Shown one piece after another: positions 1-6,328 of a stretch of 9,552 nucleotides of DNA. The notes beneath the pieces were generated by a model that ran no database searches, was not told where the DNA came from, and worked only from the letters and a program-made list of their open reading frames with translations. Both the position numbers and the translations under genes were made by a program. Location of the stretch: the NCBI GenBank assembly GCA_902793515.1, contig CADBDO010000064.1, positions 1 to 9,552 of the forward strand, given 5' to 3'. Positions within the stretch are counted from its first letter, which is position 1. The number at the start of each line of letters is the position of its first letter. The DNA is from an uncultured Erysipelotrichaceae bacterium (GTDB taxonomy: Bacteria > Bacillota_I > Bacilli_A > RFN20 > CAG-826).

Positions 1-1
1 G

Positions 2-1570
2 CATGAGAACGAGAGCATCCGTTCCCCAAAGAAGAAAATCATCGTCTTAGGCTCAGGCCCAATCAGAATCGGTCAAGGCGTTGAGTTCGATTATTCGACA
101 ACTCACGCCATCTGGACGATTCAGAAAGAAGGCTATGAGGCCATTGTCATCAACAACAACCCAGAGACCGTCTCTACCGACTACACCCTTTCAGATAAGC
201 TCTATTTCGAGCCTCTCACCATCGAAGACGTCATGAATGTCATCGACTTTGAGAAACCTGAGGGCGTCATCGTCTCCTTAGGCGGCCAAACCCCAATCAA
301 CCTTGCAAACGACTTAGCGAGCCTTGGAGTCAAAATCATCGGTTCCCAAGTCGAGGCCATCGACGTAGCGGAAGACCGCGATCTCTTTGAGAAAGCGATG
401 GAGAAGCTCAATATCCCTCTTCCAAAAGGCTTTGCCGTCACTGGAGTTGAGGAAGGCGTCAAAGTCGCCAAAGAGATTGGTTACCCAGTCCTTGTCCGTC
501 CTAGCTTCGTCTTAGGCGGCCGCATGATGAGAATCATCAATGATGAGGAAGCTTTAAAGAGCTTCATGAAAGAGGTCATCTCCTTCGATTCCGAGCACCC
601 TGTCCTCATCGACAAATACATCTATGGCATTGAAGCGGAAGTCGACGCCATATCCGATGGCAAAGACGTCTTCGTCCCTGGCATCATGCAGCTTGTCGAA
701 CGCACAGGCGTCCACTCTGGCGACTCAATGTCCGTCTATCCGCCTTACACCCTTTCCGAAGAAGTCCAAAAGACCATCGCTGAGTATGCGACCAAGATCG
801 GTCTTGCTCTCCATATGATTGGTCTCTTCAATATCCAATTCATCGTCCAGAAGACCGGTGAGGTTTCGATCATCGAGGTCAACCCACGTTCTTCAAGAAC
901 AGTACCATTCCTTGCCAAATCAACAGGCGCGCCAATTGCCGATATCGCCGCTCAGGTGATGCTTGGACATAGTCTCAAAGAACTTGGATTCGTTGGGGTT
1001 TTGCCAAGGAAAAAGCGTTGGTACGTCAAAACTCCTATCTTCTCTTTCTCGAAGATACAGGGCATGGATGTCGTCTTATCCCCAGAGATGAAATCAACCG
1101 GTGAGTCGATTGGCTATGACCGCGATTTCAATAGGGCCTTATATAAATCTCTTCGTGCCTCAGGACAGAAGCTCATCAACTACGGCACCATCTTCGTGAC
1201 GATCGCCGACAAAGACAAAGAGGCTGCTTTGCCTCTCATCCGCAGGTTCTATAACCTTGGCTTCAATATCGAAGCGACCAAAGGCACCGCGAACTTCCTA
1301 AAGAAGCATGGCGTCAGAACCCGTATCAAGAAGAAGATCTCCGAAGGAAGCGAAGAGATCCTCGATTCCCTCCGCAAGGGATATGTCTCCTACGTCATCA
1401 ATACGATGACCGATGACCGTGAGGATATGGCCAATGACGGCGTGAAGATCCGCCGCTCCGCCATCGACAACTCAGTCCCAGTGTTCACTTGCTTAGACAC
1501 CGTCGAAGCCGTCATCCAGGTTTTGGAACAGACGACCATGAACGTTTCGACGATTGATGCCGAAGACTAA
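2..1570 (+). CDS. carB: Carbamoyl-phosphate synthase large subunit, C-terminal half (5'-truncated)
   Basis: CarB makes carbamoyl phosphate from bicarbonate, ATP and ammonia delivered by the small subunit CarA, feeding pyrimidine and arginine synthesis in the cytoplasm. The open frame runs from base 2 to the TAA at 1568-1570 (522 residues), about half of the usual ~1,070, so the gene starts upstream of the window. The visible part is the carbamoyl-phosphate synthetic half: the dinucleotide-type loop LGSGPIRIGQGVEFDY (residues ~16-31), NNNPETVSTDY, the ATP-grasp segment VRPSFVLGGR, GVHSGDSMSVYPPYTL, and the metal/ATP-binding IEVNPRSSRTVPF. The last ~140 residues form the MGS-like allosteric domain (GTIFVTIADKDKEAAL, ATKGTANFL, KIRRSAID), where nucleotides or ornithine act in known CarB proteins. 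The frame is intact, with no frameshift. The aldo/keto reductase starts 21 bases downstream and is probably co-transcribed. Identity is very secure; which effectors it responds to cannot be told. Confidence 0.97.
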   Translation, partial: HENESIRSPKKKIIVLGSGPIRIGQGVEFDYSTTHAIWTIQKEGYEAIVINNNPETVSTDYTLSDKLYFEPLTIEDVMNVIDFEKPEGVIVSLGGQTPINLANDLASLGVKIIGSQVEAIDVAEDRDLFEKAMEKLNIPLPKGFAVTGVEEGVKVAKEIGYPVLVRPSFVLGGRMMRIINDEEALKSFMKEVISFDSEHPVLIDKYIYGIEAEVDAISDGKDVFVPGIMQLVERTGVHSGDSMSVYPPYTLSEEVQKTIAEYATKIGLALHMIGLFNIQFIVQKTGEVSIIEVNPRSSRTVPFLAKSTGAPIADIAAQVMLGHSLKELGFVGVLPRKKRWYVKTPIFSFSKIQGMDVVLSPEMKSTGESIGYDRDFNRALYKSLRASGQKLINYGTIFVTIADKDKEAALPLIRRFYNLGFNIEATKGTANFLKKHGVRTRIKKKISEGSEEILDSLRKGYVSYVINTMTDDREDMANDGVKIRRSAIDNSVPVFTCLDTVEAVIQVLEQTTMNVSTIDAED

Positions 1571-1591
1571 CCAAGTTGTTAGAATAGAGGC

Positions 1592-2434
1592 ATGGACAAA
1601 GTCACCCTCAATAACGGCGTAATCATGCCTACCCTTGGTATCGGCACTTTTCTCATCTCTCCTCCCGACGCTCTAAATGGAGTGAAGGAAGCCCTTAAGA
1701 TGGGTTACCGCCACGTCGATACGGCAAACCTCTACGGAAACGAAAGAGCAGTGGGCCGTGCAATCAAAGAATCGGGAGTTCCTAGGAATGAGATCTTCTT
1801 AGCCACCAAGATCTGGCCAACCGAATACCATAACCCTAATATCGTGAATGAAACCTTAGAGAGATTAGGCGTCTCTTACGTCGATCTCCTTTATGTTCAT
1901 CAACCTGCAGGTGATTGGAAAGCCTGTTATAAGATGATTGAGAAAGCCTACAAAGAAGGAAAGACAAGGGCCATCGGCATTTCCAATATGGAAGGCCATT
2001 GGTTAGATGAGCTTTATTCTTTCTGTGAAATCAAACCGCAGGTCATCCAAGTCGAATGTCATCCATATTTCCCTCAGAAGGAACTAAGGAAACAGGTTGA
2101 GAAAGATGGCCTTAGAATCGTCAGTTGGTTCCCTCTTGGGCATGGCGATCCTTCTCTCCTGAATGAACCTGTCATATCCGAGATAGCCAAGAAGCATGGA
2201 GTGAGCAACGCCCAAGTATTGCTACGCTGGCAACTAGATATGGGCTTCACCGTCATCCCTGGAAGCAAGAACGTCAACCACATCAAAGACAACTTCGATA
2301 TCTTAAAGTTCAAGCTCGATGAGGATGATATGAAGAAGATCGCTTCGCTAGACAAGAACAAGAAATACAACGAGCAAACCGACGCCAAATTGGATGCCTA
2401 CGCTCATAGGGTTCCGGTCTACGAAAAACCCTAG
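1592..2434 (+). CDS. Aldo/keto reductase (AKR family, NADPH-dependent oxidoreductase)
   Basis: A 280-residue cytoplasmic oxidoreductase of normal family length, predicted to reduce aldehydes or ketones with NAD(P)H on a TIM barrel. All four catalytic residues are present: D43 and Y48 in GYRHVDTANLYGNE (the AKR signature), K73 in ATKIWP, and H103 in YVHQP. Further family motifs are AIGISN (127-132), QVECHPY (153-159) and the cofactor-phosphate-binding IPGSK (222-226). It resembles the 2,5-diketo-gluconate reductase / YvgN-like group, but substrate cannot be assigned. The start at 1592 puts the conserved VTLNNGVIMPTLGIG at residues 4-18, as in relatives. The only Shine-Dalgarno-like sequence, AGAGG at 1586-1590, is just one base before ATG, so initiation may be weak or coupled to carB, whose stop is 21 bases upstream. 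Two tandem terminators follow. Confidence 0.93.
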   Translation: MDKVTLNNGVIMPTLGIGTFLISPPDALNGVKEALKMGYRHVDTANLYGNERAVGRAIKESGVPRNEIFLATKIWPTEYHNPNIVNETLERLGVSYVDLLYVHQPAGDWKACYKMIEKAYKEGKTRAIGISNMEGHWLDELYSFCEIKPQVIQVECHPYFPQKELRKQVEKDGLRIVSWFPLGHGDPSLLNEPVISEIAKKHGVSNAQVLLRWQLDMGFTVIPGSKNVNHIKDNFDILKFKLDEDDMKKIASLDKNKKYNEQTDAKLDAYAHRVPVYEKP

Positions 2435-2446
2435 CAAATCAAAAAG

Positions 2447-2472
2447 AAAACCCTGTTTTGCCAGGGTTTTTT
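2447..2472 (+). terminator. Intrinsic terminator after the aldo/keto reductase gene
   Basis: A perfect 9-bp stem, AAAACCCTG (2447-2455) with CAGGGTTTT (2462-2470), encloses a 6-base loop and runs into TTTTTT on the + strand. It begins 12 bases after the reductase stop codon and should end the carB-AKR transcript. Confidence 0.85.
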
Positions 2473-2480
2473 AAATAAAA

Positions 2481-2515
2481 CCTCCTAACGCAGCTCTTGC
2501 ATTAGGAGGCTTTTT
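2481..2515. terminator. Second, bidirectional intrinsic terminator between convergent operons
   Basis: CCTCCTAA (2481-2488) pairs with TTAGGAGG (2502-2509); a GCA/TGC extension inside the loop lengthens the stem after one mismatch. On the + strand it is followed by CTTTTT (2510-2515). On the - strand the same hairpin is followed by TTTTATTT, the complement of the A-rich stretch just before 2481. It can therefore back up the first terminator for carB-AKR and also end the padR-DUF1700-DUF4097 operon, whose last stop codon is at 2562. Confidence 0.75.
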
Positions 2516-2561
2516 ACCGTCTGAACCACAAAGGGGAATGGTTCATCTATCGGGCTATTGG

Positions 2562-3515
2562 TTAGTTGTTGTCGTCGAAGGTGACGCTGACGTTTCCGCT
2601 TGTGATATTGAAGCTCATGCTCTTTGGAGCGGAGGCATCGGTTCTCGATTCGATGTTGGCGCTGCCACTCGTCTTCTTGACGCTGATGGAGTAGTTCTCT
2701 TTGGCATCGACCACAGAGAGGTTGACGCTGCCGGAGACGGCGCTGATGTCGATCGATTTCTCGGCATCGACCTTGCTAAGGGTGATTTTTCCAGAGGTGC
2801 AGTCAGCCTTAAGCTTCTCGCACTTGATGTTCTTGCCGACGATGCCGCCTGAGATGGCATCCACATCGATGGTCTTGCCAACGGTGATGTCGCTCATGTT
2901 GATGGTGCCGCTCGCGCCGTCGATGTCGAGGTTGCCGCCAGCCGTGACGTTCTCAAGGGTGGTGGTGCCGCTAGTGGCATCGATATCGATGCTCTCACCA
3001 AAGGTGCAGTCCTTGATGAAGATGCTTCCGCTAGCGCAGTCGAGGTCGAATCCCTTGGTGGTGTTAAGACCTTCAAGAGCGATGGTTCCGCTAGCGACAT
3101 CGAGGTTGTAATCGATATCGGAATCGGCAGGAACGGTGATGACGGTGACGTCTTTGGCGAGTTTCTCGAAGTTCCATGGCCAGACGAAGTTGACGTAGCT
3201 GAACCATGGCCTTTCTTTCTCTTTCATGGTGAGGACGCCATCGGCAAAGCTGAAGTCGATCTGTGGATCGGTTTCGCTGTCTTTGTAGTCGATGGTGACG
3301 GTTTCGACGTTGCCTTTCTTGAGCTCGACTTTGCCAGAGAAGGTCTTGATGTTGAGGGCACCGGCGACACCGGTGGCTTTGTATTGTCTGTCGACGAGGT
3401 CGGTTCTGTCGCCTTCTTTGTTGCTATAGGCGATGGCGGTTCCAACGCCTGCGATGGTTCCTCCGACGAGGAAGAGCAAGGTGCCGGCTAAGATAAGTTT
3501 TCCAGTTGTTCTCAT
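2562..3515 (-). CDS. DUF4097 'toastrack' family membrane-anchored beta-solenoid protein
   Basis: A 317-residue protein with one N-terminal hydrophobic segment (residues ~7-30) that acts as a membrane anchor or uncleaved signal; there is no lipobox. The rest is predicted to lie outside the membrane. Residues ~45-130 form an irregular beta lead-in containing FSGKV (59-63) and an aromatic stretch (PWFSYVNFVWPW, 103-114). From ~132 onward an (A/T/V/I)SG motif recurs at 142, 162, 182, 202, 222, 241, 261, 283 and 306, the pattern of the DUF4097/DUF4098 (toastrack) fold. Proteins of this family are linked to envelope-stress sensing in Firmicutes; they have no known enzymatic activity. It is the third gene of the padR-HAAS operon: AAGGAGG (plus-strand 3524-3530) lies in the 18-base gap after the HAAS gene and fixes the start. 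A secreted adhesin-like role is the alternative. Family assignment is firm; function is inferred from neighbours. Confidence 0.9.
   Translation of the reverse strand: MRTTGKLILAGTLLFLVGGTIAGVGTAIAYSNKEGDRTDLVDRQYKATGVAGALNIKTFSGKVELKKGNVETVTIDYKDSETDPQIDFSFADGVLTMKEKERPWFSYVNFVWPWNFEKLAKDVTVITVPADSDIDYNLDVASGTIALEGLNTTKGFDLDCASGSIFIKDCTFGESIDIDATSGTTTLENVTAGGNLDIDGASGTINMSDITVGKTIDVDAISGGIVGKNIKCEKLKADCTSGKITLSKVDAEKSIDISAVSGSVNLSVVDAKENYSISVKKTSGSANIESRTDASAPKSMSFNITSGNVSVTFDDNN
2706..3119 (-). repeat. 60-bp (20-residue) coding repeat ladder in the DUF4097 gene
   Basis: Seven degenerate units encode about 20 residues each, centred on SG dipeptides at protein positions 142, 162, 182, 202, 222, 241 and 261. 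The first five are in exact 20-residue register; the later steps are 19 and 20, and then the spacing loosens to 22-23. A typical unit reads (I/L)D(I/V/L)D-x-(A/T)SG-x-(I/T)-x-(L/I/M), one strand-turn-strand rung of a beta-solenoid. The DNA also retains similarity between units; for example CCGCTAG recurs on the + strand in three consecutive units, suggesting growth by tandem duplication. Confidence 0.8.
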
Positions 3516-3533
3516 TCTTGAATCCTCCTTAGA

Positions 3534-4148
3534 TTAAGCGCCAAGCATCCTGCGCTTGGTGCCTCTGGCCATGCTGCCAAGAATGCCAAGGTTGGCTTTT
3601 GCCATTCCAACTCCAGCGATGAAGAGGAAGATGGCGAGTCCGAGAGCGGCGATTCCAGCGCCGATCCAGGCAATTCCGGTTCCTGGGTTGCCAGCGATGA
3701 AGCTCATGACGCCTCCGATGACGCCACCGGCTAAGCTGGCGGCTAAGGCGATACCAACCACGAATAAGACGATATCGAAGACCCATAACAGGATGAAGAA
3801 GACCAAGAAGAGGGACATTGCCACGATAAGGAGCGGGATCCAAAGCGGCGCCCCAAGGATGAGGAGGATGATCGTTCCAGCACTCATTTGCTTGTTCTCA
3901 CGGATTCTTTCCTCTTTTCTCTCTTTGGCGGTCTCTCTGATGACCGACTTAAGCGGCATATCGAGCTTAATGTTCTTGATGATCATGTCGATGTTGCCAA
4001 GTGAGGCGACGGCTTGCTCTTCGCTCATTCCGTTTTCGACACGGTCTTCGATCATTTCGGAGTAGAACTCGATTGAATTTTCTACTTCGTTGCGAGGGTA
4101 GCCTCTTAAGGCCCCTCTGATTTCATTTAGGAATTCATTCTTTCTCAT
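3534..4148 (-). CDS. HAAS-domain (DUF1700) membrane protein, partner of PadR
   Basis: A 204-residue protein with two parts. The N-terminal cytoplasmic ~70 residues form the helical HAAS/DUF1700 domain, with the motif FYSEMIEDRVENGMSEEQAV (28-47) followed by ASLG. After a charged linker (KERKEERIRENK) come about 100 very hydrophobic, Gly/Ala-rich residues that should form four or so membrane helices. HAAS proteins are commonly encoded next to PadR regulators and are thought to pass envelope signals to them. The start chosen, MRKNEFLNEI at 4148, overlaps the padR stop as ATGA and matches the family N-terminus. A longer frame begins at 4202 but would put 18 atypical residues inside padR. Translation is probably coupled to padR. 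The DUF4097 gene follows after 18 bases. Confidence 0.9.
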   Translation of the reverse strand: MRKNEFLNEIRGALRGYPRNEVENSIEFYSEMIEDRVENGMSEEQAVASLGNIDMIIKNIKLDMPLKSVIRETAKERKEERIRENKQMSAGTIILLILGAPLWIPLLIVAMSLFLVFFILLWVFDIVLFVVGIALAASLAGGVIGGVMSFIAGNPGTGIAWIGAGIAALGLAIFLFIAGVGMAKANLGILGSMARGTKRRMLGA

Positions 4149-4462
4149 CTTACTTTCATCTCCCCTTCGATGTAGGCGTATATATCCATCATCGATTTCC
4201 ATTCATCCAGGAACACCCGGATTCTTCTTTGCCCTAAAGGCGTTATCGCGTAATACTTCCTTAACCTTCCGTTATGCTCCATCGAATAGGTTTCGACGGC
4301 TCTCATTTCTTCTAGTCTTCGGAGAATCGGATACAAGGTTGATTCCGATATCTCGACGTGGGGCGACAGATCCTTGATGATCATGTAACCGTAGGAGTCG
4401 CCTTGGAGCAAGGAAGCCAAGACGCAGATATCTAGCATTCCGCGTTTTAGTTGTACATCCAT
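4145..4462 (-). CDS. PadR-family winged-helix transcriptional regulator
   Basis: A 105-residue DNA-binding protein of the short PadR subfamily. Hallmarks are visible in order: MDVQLKRGMLDICVLASL (1-18), GDSYGYMIIKDL (21-32), the recognition-helix region SESTLYPILRRLEEM (39-53), and the wing GRLRKYYAITPLG (65-77). A C-terminal helix (~78-100) should mediate dimerisation. The start at 4462 is fixed by GGGAGG seven bases upstream and by the family N-terminus; an upstream in-frame ATG at 4534 would add 24 atypical residues reaching into the terminator of the neighbouring gene. It is the first gene of the operon with the HAAS and DUF4097 genes, and PadR proteins of this type usually repress their own operon; the ligand or signal is unknown. 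Its TGA stop overlaps the next start codon. Confidence 0.94.
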   Translation of the reverse strand: MDVQLKRGMLDICVLASLLQGDSYGYMIIKDLSPHVEISESTLYPILRRLEEMRAVETYSMEHNGRLRKYYAITPLGQRRIRVFLDEWKSMMDIYAYIEGEMKVR

Positions 4463-4469
4463 TGAAATA

Positions 4470-4475
4470 CCTCCC
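4470..4475 (-). promoter_or_regulatory. Shine-Dalgarno of padR
   Basis: On the - strand GGGAGG sits seven bases before the ATG at 4462-4460. This good match decides in favour of that start over the upstream in-frame ATG at 4534. I could not assign a convincing -35/-10 pair in the ~55 bases between this site and the terminator at 4519-4546. Confidence 0.8.
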
Positions 4476-4518
4476 AACCTTCGTGTACGCAGGCGTTTAT
4501 CAAGAAATAAAGAGTATG

Positions 4519-4546
4519 AAAAAAGGACCCCCAAACGAGGGTCCTT
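4519..4546 (-). terminator. Intrinsic terminator of the BIG2/CBM-like lipoprotein gene
   Basis: Read on the - strand, AAGGACCC (plus 4539-4546) pairs with GGGTCCTT (plus 4523-4530) around an 8-base loop, and six Ts follow (plus-strand A run 4519-4524). It lies 18 bases beyond the lipoprotein stop codon and separates that gene from the padR operon on the same strand. Confidence 0.88.
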
Positions 4547-4564
4547 AGTCTAATCAATTAACAA

Positions 4565-6127
4565 TTAGGCTTGGGTGATAGGCATGAATCTGAAGCAGTC
4601 AAGGGCAGGGGCTCTCTCGGCGAATTCAAGAACGAAGGTATTCTCGCCTTGGAGAACGTTGACGTTGCCGATGGTGACTTCAACGGTTGGAGCACCCATG
4701 ACTGGATTGGACTCGATCTTAGCTTCTCCAGCTGGGGTGACCACTTGGTCATTGAGCTTGATGGTGCAGTCGGTACCAAAGACAAAGTCTTCATTCATCT
4801 GGTAGTGGGAAGCACCGGCGATGATGAGGGTCATCTCCTGAGCCTTTGGAGAAGTGAAAGCGTAATTCAAAGTAACAGCAGAGGAAACGTTGTAACCAGT
4901 GATGTAGGCGCTGCCGCTGTGGCCGTTTTGGATGCCTGTAGTTCTATCAGTGAATTTGCTGAATCCGGCTGGGGTCTCTTCGTTGGTGTAATCTTCGGCT
5001 TCGACTCTGATTTCGCCATCGATGACTTTCTTTTCGACGGTGACTTCGACTCTGGTGGAATACATGCCAGCTTTGGTGATGGTGATGTTGGCGGTGCCAA
5101 GAGCGACACCGTGGATCTTACCGGTTTCGTCGACGGTGGCAACGCTTTCCTTATCGGAAGCGTAGCTGACACCAGTGGTATCGGTTGGCTTGGTGAGGGT
5201 GATCTGGGTGTCTTCGCCGATGTAGGCCTTTAAGCCAGTAGCTTCGGCTTCAAGCTGAACTTCGATTCTTTCCTTAGCTGGAGCGGCTTTGACAGCGATG
5301 GTGGCCTGCTGCTTGGAGTAGATGGCTAAGTCATCGATGTATGGGGCTGCGGCTTTGAACGATAACTCTAAGACGTTGTCGCCATTGATGAGGTTCTGGG
5401 TGCCAAGAGAGAACTCTTTGAATTCATTGTTGGAACCGGTGGCGGCAAGAGCTTTGCCAGTCATGGCGATAGCGGTGTTGTTGAGCTTGACGTCCATGAC
5501 GGTGGACATATCGGTGACACCGTCGGAGCTGGCCATCATGATGACGAGCTCGGCGCTGATAGCGGCGTTAGAGGTGAATGTTAAGGTTTCTTTATCGCCG
5601 TTGTCTAAGTGAGCGATGCACTTGAGGTCGGAGGCATTGCCTTCGGATCTTGTGTTTTCTGGTGACCAGCCGTCATCTCCGGTGCCCCACCAGCCATCGG
5701 CGGCAAAGTGATCGGCATCTTCGAAGTGAAGAGTCGCGGTTGGGGTTGGTCTAGTGACGGTGATGGTGATTGAGCCTTTGTTGTAGCCTTCTAAAGAGGC
5801 AGAGATGGAAGCTGTGCCAGGAGCAACGGCGGTGACTTTACCAGTCTGATCGACGGTAGCGACCGCTTCGGCGGATGATTTCCATTCGACGCCGGTGAGG
5901 GCTTTGTCGCCTTCTTTGGCGCTGAGCTGGACTGTTTCTTCCATGACTAAGGTCTTCTTGTCACCTTCAGCTGAAACAGTGATTTTTGGTTTTGCTACAG
6001 AGGTGGTAGCAGCGGTAGCAGGAGCGCTTTCGGCACCTGACTCTTGTCCGCCAGTTGGGCCACCACAGGAGGCTAAGCCTAAAGCGAGGGCTAAAGCCGC
6101 GACTGACAGGAATTTTGTTTTCTTCAT
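4565..6127 (-). CDS. Surface lipoprotein with two BIG2 and two CBM6/35-like beta-sandwich domains
   Basis: A 520-residue predicted lipoprotein. The signal peptide has lipobox L18-A19-S20-C21, followed by a Gly/Ser/Thr/Ala-rich linker to ~47. BIG2-type Ig domain 1 spans ~48-125 (VATVDQTGKVTAVAPGTASI at 89-108), and sandwich domain 1 ~130-272 (ends YIDDLAIYS). BIG2 domain 2 spans ~277-365 (VATVDETGKIHGVALGTANI at 329-348), and sandwich domain 2 ~371-520, opening with EIRVEAEDY and ending with ALDCFRF, typical edges of CBM6/CBM35 folds. No catalytic motif is seen, so carbohydrate or cell-wall binding or adhesion is the likely role; the ligand is unknown. AAGGAAGG precedes the ATG at a workable distance, and the gene has its own promoter-like sequence, structured leader and terminator, so it appears monocistronic. 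Domain boundaries are approximate; the sandwich assignments rest on a few motifs. Confidence 0.85.
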   Translation of the reverse strand: MKKTKFLSVAALALALGLASCGGPTGGQESGAESAPATAATTSVAKPKITVSAEGDKKTLVMEETVQLSAKEGDKALTGVEWKSSAEAVATVDQTGKVTAVAPGTASISASLEGYNKGSITITVTRPTPTATLHFEDADHFAADGWWGTGDDGWSPENTRSEGNASDLKCIAHLDNGDKETLTFTSNAAISAELVIMMASSDGVTDMSTVMDVKLNNTAIAMTGKALAATGSNNEFKEFSLGTQNLINGDNVLELSFKAAAPYIDDLAIYSKQQATIAVKAAPAKERIEVQLEAEATGLKAYIGEDTQITLTKPTDTTGVSYASDKESVATVDETGKIHGVALGTANITITKAGMYSTRVEVTVEKKVIDGEIRVEAEDYTNEETPAGFSKFTDRTTGIQNGHSGSAYITGYNVSSAVTLNYAFTSPKAQEMTLIIAGASHYQMNEDFVFGTDCTIKLNDQVVTPAGEAKIESNPVMGAPTVEVTIGNVNVLQGENTFVLEFAERAPALDCFRFMPITQA

Positions 6128-6161
6128 TTTTTAATTTCCTTCCTTTATAAAAATGAATAAC

Positions 6162-6215
6162 GGATTCGCCAAACTTCAGCCACTTATGAGTAATGTGAAT
6201 GCGGTTTGTGAATCC
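6162..6215 (-). promoter_or_regulatory. Long imperfect hairpin in the 5' leader of the lipoprotein gene
   Basis: GGATTC (6162-6167) is the exact complement of GAATCC (6210-6215), and CAAAC (6170-6174) of GTTTG (6204-6208), with a 2x1 internal loop between them. A smaller inner stem, CACTTA (6181-6186) with TAA/GTG (6191-6197), has one bulged base. The element lies between the promoter-like sequence and the ribosome-binding site, so it would fold near the very 5' end of the mRNA. No T run follows, so it is not a normal terminator. It could stabilise the mRNA or bind a regulator; I recognise no riboswitch class. Confidence 0.5.
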
Positions 6216-6227
6216 TTGTATGCAATT

Positions 6228-6256
6228 ATTATATAACCTTTAATTTCATATTAAAT
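6228..6256 (-). promoter_or_regulatory. Probable promoter of the lipoprotein gene
   Basis: On the - strand a perfect TATAAT (plus 6228-6233) lies in an AT-rich stretch about 100 bases before the start codon and just after the terminator of the ABC operon. At 16-17 bases upstream only weak -35 candidates occur (TTTAAT or ATTTAA, plus 6250-6256). They fall inside the nested inverted repeats TTTAAT/ATTAAA (6239-6255) and TTTCAT/ATGAAA (6244-6260), which may help a regulator to bind. The predicted transcript start is near 6221. Confidence 0.5.
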
Positions 6257-6257
6257 G

Positions 6258-6290
6258 AAAAAGTGGAAGGGCTTACATTTCCCATTCCAC
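6258..6290 (-). terminator. Intrinsic terminator of the ABC transporter operon
   Basis: On the - strand GTGGAATGGG pairs with CCCTTCCAC (one bulged T; plus-strand arms 6281-6290 and 6263-6271) around a 9-base loop, followed by TTTTT. It lies about 40 bases after the permease stop and isolates the ABC operon from the lipoprotein gene that follows on the same strand. Confidence 0.82.
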
Positions 6291-6328
6291 CTTTACAAAA
6301 CGCTATTTTTTGTCTAACAAATTTACAA

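Noticed and set aside
2523..2544. Small inverted repeat GAACCA/TGGTTC after the DUF4097 stop, as a third terminator
   Set aside because: The stem is only 6 bp with a 10-base loop and no T run on either strand.
2538..3111. Overlapping + strand open frames opposite the DUF4097 gene
   Set aside because: They are low-complexity by-products of the 60-bp repeat and have no family motifs or plausible starts; the - strand frame has a proper SD, a membrane anchor and the SG ladder.
3556..4065. 169-codon + strand frame opposite the HAAS gene
   Set aside because: Its Met/Ile/Pro/Ala-rich translation reflects the hydrophobic Gly/Ala codons of the real membrane protein on the other strand, and there is no ribosome-binding site.
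4145..4148. Possible TGA-as-Trp (Mollicutes) code
   Set aside because: The padR TGA falls exactly at the expected family C-terminus in an ATGA overlap with the HAAS start, and Trp residues throughout are encoded by TGG.
4452..4488. Two TGTAC copies (4452-4456 and 4484-4488) near the padR start as a possible PadR operator
   Set aside because: Five-base matches are expected by chance, one lies inside the padR coding region, and no longer symmetric site joins them.
4571..5233. 220-codon open frame on the + strand, antisense to the lipoprotein gene
   Set aside because: It lies wholly inside the lipoprotein gene, has no Shine-Dalgarno of its own, and its Asp/Gly/Val-rich composition is the mirror of Ser/Thr/Ala/Pro codons on the coding strand. 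The opposite frame has a lipobox and recognisable domains.
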